A program made the translations under genes and the position numbers. Positions 4,509 to 7,810 of a DNA stretch of 7,810 bases are shown in pieces. Origin of the DNA: JBECKQ01 sp040235375 (lineage in GTDB: Bacteria > Planctomycetota > Phycisphaerae > UBA1845); assembly GCA_040235375.1 (NCBI GenBank), contig JBECKQ010000030.1, positions 1-7,810 on the forward strand, written 5' to 3'. The notes under the pieces are model-generated. The model made no database searches. It saw nothing but the letters and a program-made list of their open reading frames with translations, and had not been told where the DNA came from. Every line of letters begins with the position of its first letter. Position 1 is the stretch's first letter.

Positions 4509-7500
4509 ATGAGCGGCATCACTTCAGGCGTCGGGCTCATCAGCGGTCTGCCGACGGCGGACTTGATCGACTCCCTCATCACCGCCGCGTCCAGGCCGAA
4601 ACAGCTACTCCAAACGCGATTGTCGAATGTGCAGTCGCAGCGCAGCGCCTTCGCCGAGCTTACGGCGCGACTCCTGGGGCTCAAGTCGACCGTGTCGCGC
4701 ATCGGCGACAGCCAGTTCTTCAATCGCTTCGCCGCGACCAGCAGCAACGAGAGCGTGTTGACGGCCAGTGCGTCGGCGGACGCGCGGCCGGGGGTTTATG
4801 AATTCACAGTCCTGTCTCTGGTAAGCAACCACAACATCGTCAGCCGCGGATTCGCGGACGCCGACAGCACGCCGGTCGGCGCAGGAGAAATCTCGATCGA
4901 GATCGGCAACGGCCGGGTGGATTCGGCCACGGCGCTGGGCGATCTCAACGGCGGCGACGGCGTACGCCGCGGCCAGTTCAAGATCACCGACCGCGCGGGA
5001 AACACGGCAGAGATCGACATCACGCCGATGCTCGATGTCCAGGAGGTGCTGGACGAAATCAACGGCGCCGGTGGTATCAGCGTCCATGCAACGGCCGAAG
5101 GCGGCAGCATCGTCCTCGAAGACACGAGTGGAGGAAGCGGAACCCTGTCGGTCGTGGATGTCAACGGCGGACATGCAGCCGAGGATCTGGGGATTGCGGG
5201 CACGACGACCGAGGCACGGCTGGCGGGCCGCAGCGTACGTTATCTCACCGACTCGACCGCGCTGTCCGAACTGCGGGATGGCAACGGCATTCGCCGCAAT
5301 ACGCAGGGACTGAACGACCTGCGTATCGTGGCCGGGGATGGGACCGCTTTCGAGGTGGCCCTGCAAAGTCGGCCGGACGATACCCTCCGACTCGAAGTGC
5401 TCAACAACGGCAACGGAGTTCGGCTCGGGGAGATTCGCGTAACGAACCGCGCAGGCGCGTCCGCCGTCGTCGACCTGGCCAGCGCCCAGACGATCGGTGA
5501 CGTGAGGTCGGCGATCAACAACGCCGTCGACGAAAACGGTAACCCGCTCAACGTCACGGTAAGCTTCTCCACCGCGGGCGGCGCGGGCAGTCTTCAGATA
5601 ACCGACGCCAGCGAAGTGCCGGAGGACGCTGAGGGAGCCGAACTGCGCATCGAAGACGTCACCGGCCACGCGGCCAGCGATCTGGGAATCGAACGCTCCA
5701 CCAGTGCGGGTTCCTTTTCCGGAACGGTGATTCATCGGATCAGCACGATCGGCGACACGATCAGAGCGATCAACTACGCCGCCGGCAATGACGGCAAGGT
5801 GACCGCGGCCATCGATGGCAACGGTATCGTCCTGACGGATAATACGGCGGGTGGTGGGTCCCTCATCGTGGAGGCCGTATCAAATGGCGTGACCGGCCTC
5901 TCCAAGGCAGCGGAGGATCTGGGCATCGCCGGCGTGTTCGATGGTGAAGCGCGCTCGAGCGATCTGATCGCCGGCCTCAACACCGTACTGCTGAGCTCGC
6001 TGAACGGCGGGTCGGGTGTCGACCTGGGCGAAGTGTCGTTCACCTCGCGCAGCGGAGTCGTCACCACGATTGACTTCACCGGCACAACCACGGTGTCCGA
6101 GATCATCCGCCGCATCAACGAAACCACCGCGTCGTCGGGGATTCAAGCGAGCGTCAACTCGGTGGGAAACGGCATCGCCATTACGGACGTGTCCGGGGCG
6201 ACGACGGGCACGTTATTGGTCAACGACGTGACAGGAACGACGGCCGCGAATCTCGGCATTGCCGGATCGTCCACGGAAGCCATCCTCACGGGAAAGAACC
6301 TCCAGCGTCAGTACATCAATGAACTGACCGAACTGAACAGCATCAACGATGGGCGCGGCGTGCAGGGCGGCGACATCCAGATCACGAACGCTCGCGGCGA
6401 GGTCTTCCAGATCACCATTCCGCAAGGGCGCAAGACGTTCGGCGACGTGATCCGCGACATTAACGCGGCGGGCCAGCAGTTCGGCATCGTCGCATCGATC
6501 AACCAGACGGGCGACGGTCTCCTGATTACCGACACCACGGGCGGCACCGGCCCGCTGACCATCGAGGACACGGACGGGCAGACCGCCGAAGACCTGCGCA
6601 TTGCAGGCACGGCTGAGCCGAACGCCGCGCAGATCGACGGGTCGATGGAAATCCGCATCCAAGTGGATGCGGGCGACACGCTCGAGCAACTGGCCGCCAA
6701 GATCCGTGACGCTTCGCCGGACCTGGACGCGAGCGTCGTCAACGACGGCGCCTCTTCGCGACCCTACCGGCTCTCGGTTTCCTCCGGAGTGTCGGGAACG
6801 GCGGGGGAGCTTCTGTTCGATTCCGGCGATCTCGGTCTGAACATGACCACGCTGATTGCCGCCAAGGATGCGGTCGTGCTGCTGGGCAACGCCGACGACG
6901 GTAGTCCGCTCGTAGTCGGCAGCTCGACGAACAAGCTCAGCGACGTCGTGCCCGGCCTGAACGTGAATCTGACGAGCGTTTCTGACGAGCCGGTCAGCCT
7001 GACCATCAGTCAGGACATGGAACGGGTGGTAAACGATTTGCAGTCGTTCGTTACCGGCTACAACGCGATCATCGACAAAATCGATGCGGTCACGTCGTTC
7101 AATCCCGACACCGAAGAGCGCGGCGTTCTGCTGGGCGACTCGAGCGTAGCCCAGATCGAGACCCGTTTGGCGAGAACGCTGATTCAGCGATTCGTTCACG
7201 CGCCGCAGTCGACGCAGACGCTTGCCTCCATCGGGATCACCTACGGAGACGGCGGTCACCTCGACTTCGACGAGGACGTGTTCCGGGACAAGTATGCGGA
7301 GAACCCGGCGACGGTGGAGCAGCTCCTTTCGGCTGATGACGTCGGGTTTGGAGCGGTATTCAACGGCGTTCTCGACGGCCTCACCGACGAAGACACCGGA
7401 TTGCTGGCCAGCCGTGACAAGACGCTGGGAACCCAGGTCGACGACCTCAACGAGCGGATCGCATCGTTCCAGGATTATCTGGACCGGAAACGCGCGCAAC

Positions 7501-7595
7501 TCGAGCAGCAGTTCGCCAATCTGGAGAGTGTGCTGGCCGGCCTTCAGGATCAGCAAACCGCGCTGTCGCAACTGGCGTTGCTGGCCGCGAGGTAG
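4509..7595 (+). CDS. fliD: Flagellar filament cap protein FliD (HAP2), oversized
   Basis: A 1028-residue cap protein at the filament tip, needed for flagellin to fold and assemble there. The FliD N-terminal domain covers about 1-110 (GVGLISGLPTADLIDSLI, then a helical arm with RPKQLLQTRL and PGVYEFTV at 94-101). The FliD C-terminal domain covers about 770-1028 (MERVVNDLQSFVTGYNAII at 837-855; LASIGITYGDGGHLDFDED at 905-923; NPATVEQLL; a coiled-coil end from about 970 rich in Q, L and E). A last IN-like unit before it (about 712-766) has the ordinary FliD form, VDAGDTLEQLAAKIRD...VNDG. Between the two lie repeated flagellin-hook-IN-type modules (144-711), annotated separately. Many FliD proteins are roughly 450-700 residues, so the array accounts for the excess. 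No cysteine is seen. The start at ATG 4509 fits a GAGAG ribosome site and the typical FliD beginning, although the Shine-Dalgarno is weak. It follows the flagellins, as expected for late filament genes. No fliS- or fliT-like chaperone gene is visible before the window ends. Confidence 0.96.
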   Translation: MSGITSGVGLISGLPTADLIDSLITAASRPKQLLQTRLSNVQSQRSAFAELTARLLGLKSTVSRIGDSQFFNRFAATSSNESVLTASASADARPGVYEFTVLSLVSNHNIVSRGFADADSTPVGAGEISIEIGNGRVDSATALGDLNGGDGVRRGQFKITDRAGNTAEIDITPMLDVQEVLDEINGAGGISVHATAEGGSIVLEDTSGGSGTLSVVDVNGGHAAEDLGIAGTTTEARLAGRSVRYLTDSTALSELRDGNGIRRNTQGLNDLRIVAGDGTAFEVALQSRPDDTLRLEVLNNGNGVRLGEIRVTNRAGASAVVDLASAQTIGDVRSAINNAVDENGNPLNVTVSFSTAGGAGSLQITDASEVPEDAEGAELRIEDVTGHAASDLGIERSTSAGSFSGTVIHRISTIGDTIRAINYAAGNDGKVTAAIDGNGIVLTDNTAGGGSLIVEAVSNGVTGLSKAAEDLGIAGVFDGEARSSDLIAGLNTVLLSSLNGGSGVDLGEVSFTSRSGVVTTIDFTGTTTVSEIIRRINETTASSGIQASVNSVGNGIAITDVSGATTGTLLVNDVTGTTAANLGIAGSSTEAILTGKNLQRQYINELTELNSINDGRGVQGGDIQITNARGEVFQITIPQGRKTFGDVIRDINAAGQQFGIVASINQTGDGLLITDTTGGTGPLTIEDTDGQTAEDLRIAGTAEPNAAQIDGSMEIRIQVDAGDTLEQLAAKIRDASPDLDASVVNDGASSRPYRLSVSSGVSGTAGELLFDSGDLGLNMTTLIAAKDAVVLLGNADDGSPLVVGSSTNKLSDVVPGLNVNLTSVSDEPVSLTISQDMERVVNDLQSFVTGYNAIIDKIDAVTSFNPDTEERGVLLGDSSVAQIETRLARTLIQRFVHAPQSTQTLASIGITYGDGGHLDFDEDVFRDKYAENPATVEQLLSADDVGFGAVFNGVLDGLTDEDTGLLASRDKTLGTQVDDLNERIASFQDYLDRKRAQLEQQFANLESVLAGLQDQQTALSQLALLAAR
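4938..6641 (+). repeat. Degenerate half-module repeat array inside FliD (residues 144-711)
   Basis: Two half-modules recur at protein level. Half A reads roughly 'LN.G.GV..G.I.IT.R.G....ID': residues 146-170, 298-322, 498-522 and 609-635, plus a divergent copy at 255-282. Half B reads roughly 't..dvi..IN.....i.a....gG.i.LtD.tgG.G.L.v.dv.G..AaeDLGIaG': residues 177-231, 328-394, 412-475, 528-586 and 645-700. Order: A-B, A' (without B), A-B, B (without A), A-B, A-B. DLGIAG-type ends occur at 226-231 (DLGIAG), 391-395 (DLGIE), 470-475 (DLGIAG), 581-586 (NLGIAG) and 695-700 (DLRIAG). The copies are too diverged to be recent DNA duplications. In the assembled cap these would be outward-facing domains, by analogy with the D2/D3 domains of known FliD (inference). 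Confidence 0.8.
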
Positions 7596-7696
7596 GCCGG
7601 GAGCGGTCATCGCATGTCAGCCGGTGCATGACGGCGTGTCCAGGGCCGGTGCACTCCCTCTGGCCGGCGCGCGCTCGGTCTGTACAGGGCCCCGCC

Positions 7697-7745
7697 AGGC
7701 CGCCTGGAAGGCACCCGCAGCGTGGAACGGAGCGGCCGGCCTTTT
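7697..7745 (+). terminator. Possible terminator downstream of fliD
   Basis: AGGCCG (7697-7702) can pair with CGGCCT (7737-7742), and TTTT ends at 7745. The 34-base loop is long and itself contains pairing sequence. A smaller hairpin, CCAGG/CCTGG (7695-7699 with 7703-7707), competes with the left arm. It lies about 100 bases after the fliD stop codon. This is a weak candidate, supported only by the GC stem followed by T residues. Confidence 0.28.
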
Positions 7746-7810
7746 ACGTGAAAAGTCCCCTGATTTCATCCGATACAAACGGCGAGATGGCTGAGACCAA
7801 GGCCCCACCG

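Noticed and set aside
6213..7610. Long minus-strand open frame opposite the end of fliD (and a similar one at 4605-5735)
   Set aside because: The composition is low-complexity Arg/Val/Asp with no recognisable domain or ribosome site. FliD on the other strand is unambiguous.
7645..7668. GCCGG...CCGGC inverted repeat shortly after fliD as a terminator
   Set aside because: The stem has only 5 bp with a 14-base loop in GC-rich DNA, and there is no T-run.
7222..7794. A 190-codon plus-strand frame running past the end of fliD
   Set aside because: Most of it overlaps fliD out of frame, and the protein is Ser/Arg/Trp-rich without any recognisable motif.
7787..7810. A possible next gene starting at ATG 7787 (MAETKAPP, open to the window edge)
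   Set aside because: Only eight codons are visible, no proper Shine-Dalgarno precedes it, and the residues do not identify a family such as FliS. It could be real, but the window gives too little to call it.

Overview
The window is a GC-rich piece of a bacterial chromosome carrying a flagellar filament locus, all on the + strand. Both flagellins have the DDPAGL box near residues 42-47 and an enlarged variable domain with a flagellin-IN fold. The cap protein is about 1028 residues and carries a chain of 'LNGG.GV..G.I.IT.R.G / IN / DLGIAG' modules. From memory of such families, this combination points to Planctomycetota. That assignment is an inference from protein style, not from a marker gene.

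Layout: 1-548 is the 3' part of an HDOD-domain gene, closed by a textbook intrinsic terminator (578-610). Next come about 240 bases with no recognisable gene, then a candidate sigma-28-type promoter (857-884) and a long, hairpin-rich leader. The first flagellin follows (1054-2475) and ends at a strong GC hairpin terminator (2498-2550). A second promoter of the same form (2624-2651) and a leader of nearly equal length precede the second flagellin (2825-4249). A 259-base gap follows, with a GC hairpin, a perfect GCCGATAA box, a direct repeat and alternative hairpins. Then comes the very large fliD (4509-7595). The last 215 bases hold a possible terminator and no gene I can defend.

How the genes work together: the two flagellins are the subunits of the helical filament. 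FliD is the distal cap under which exported flagellin folds and is added. All three should leave the cell through the flagellar type III export channel. Each appears to be its own transcription unit, with its own promoter-like element and a downstream hairpin, which fits late-class flagellar genes. The HDOD protein is probably a signalling or regulatory protein in a separate upstream unit.

The most notable points are: the half-module repeat array that roughly doubles FliD; the matching TAAA-N16-GACGA element and roughly 170-base leaders of the two flagellin genes; the near-identical direct repeats and competing hairpins before fliD; and a single cysteine in the C-terminal core of the second flagellin. 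I see no IS elements, CRISPR arrays, tRNA or rRNA genes.
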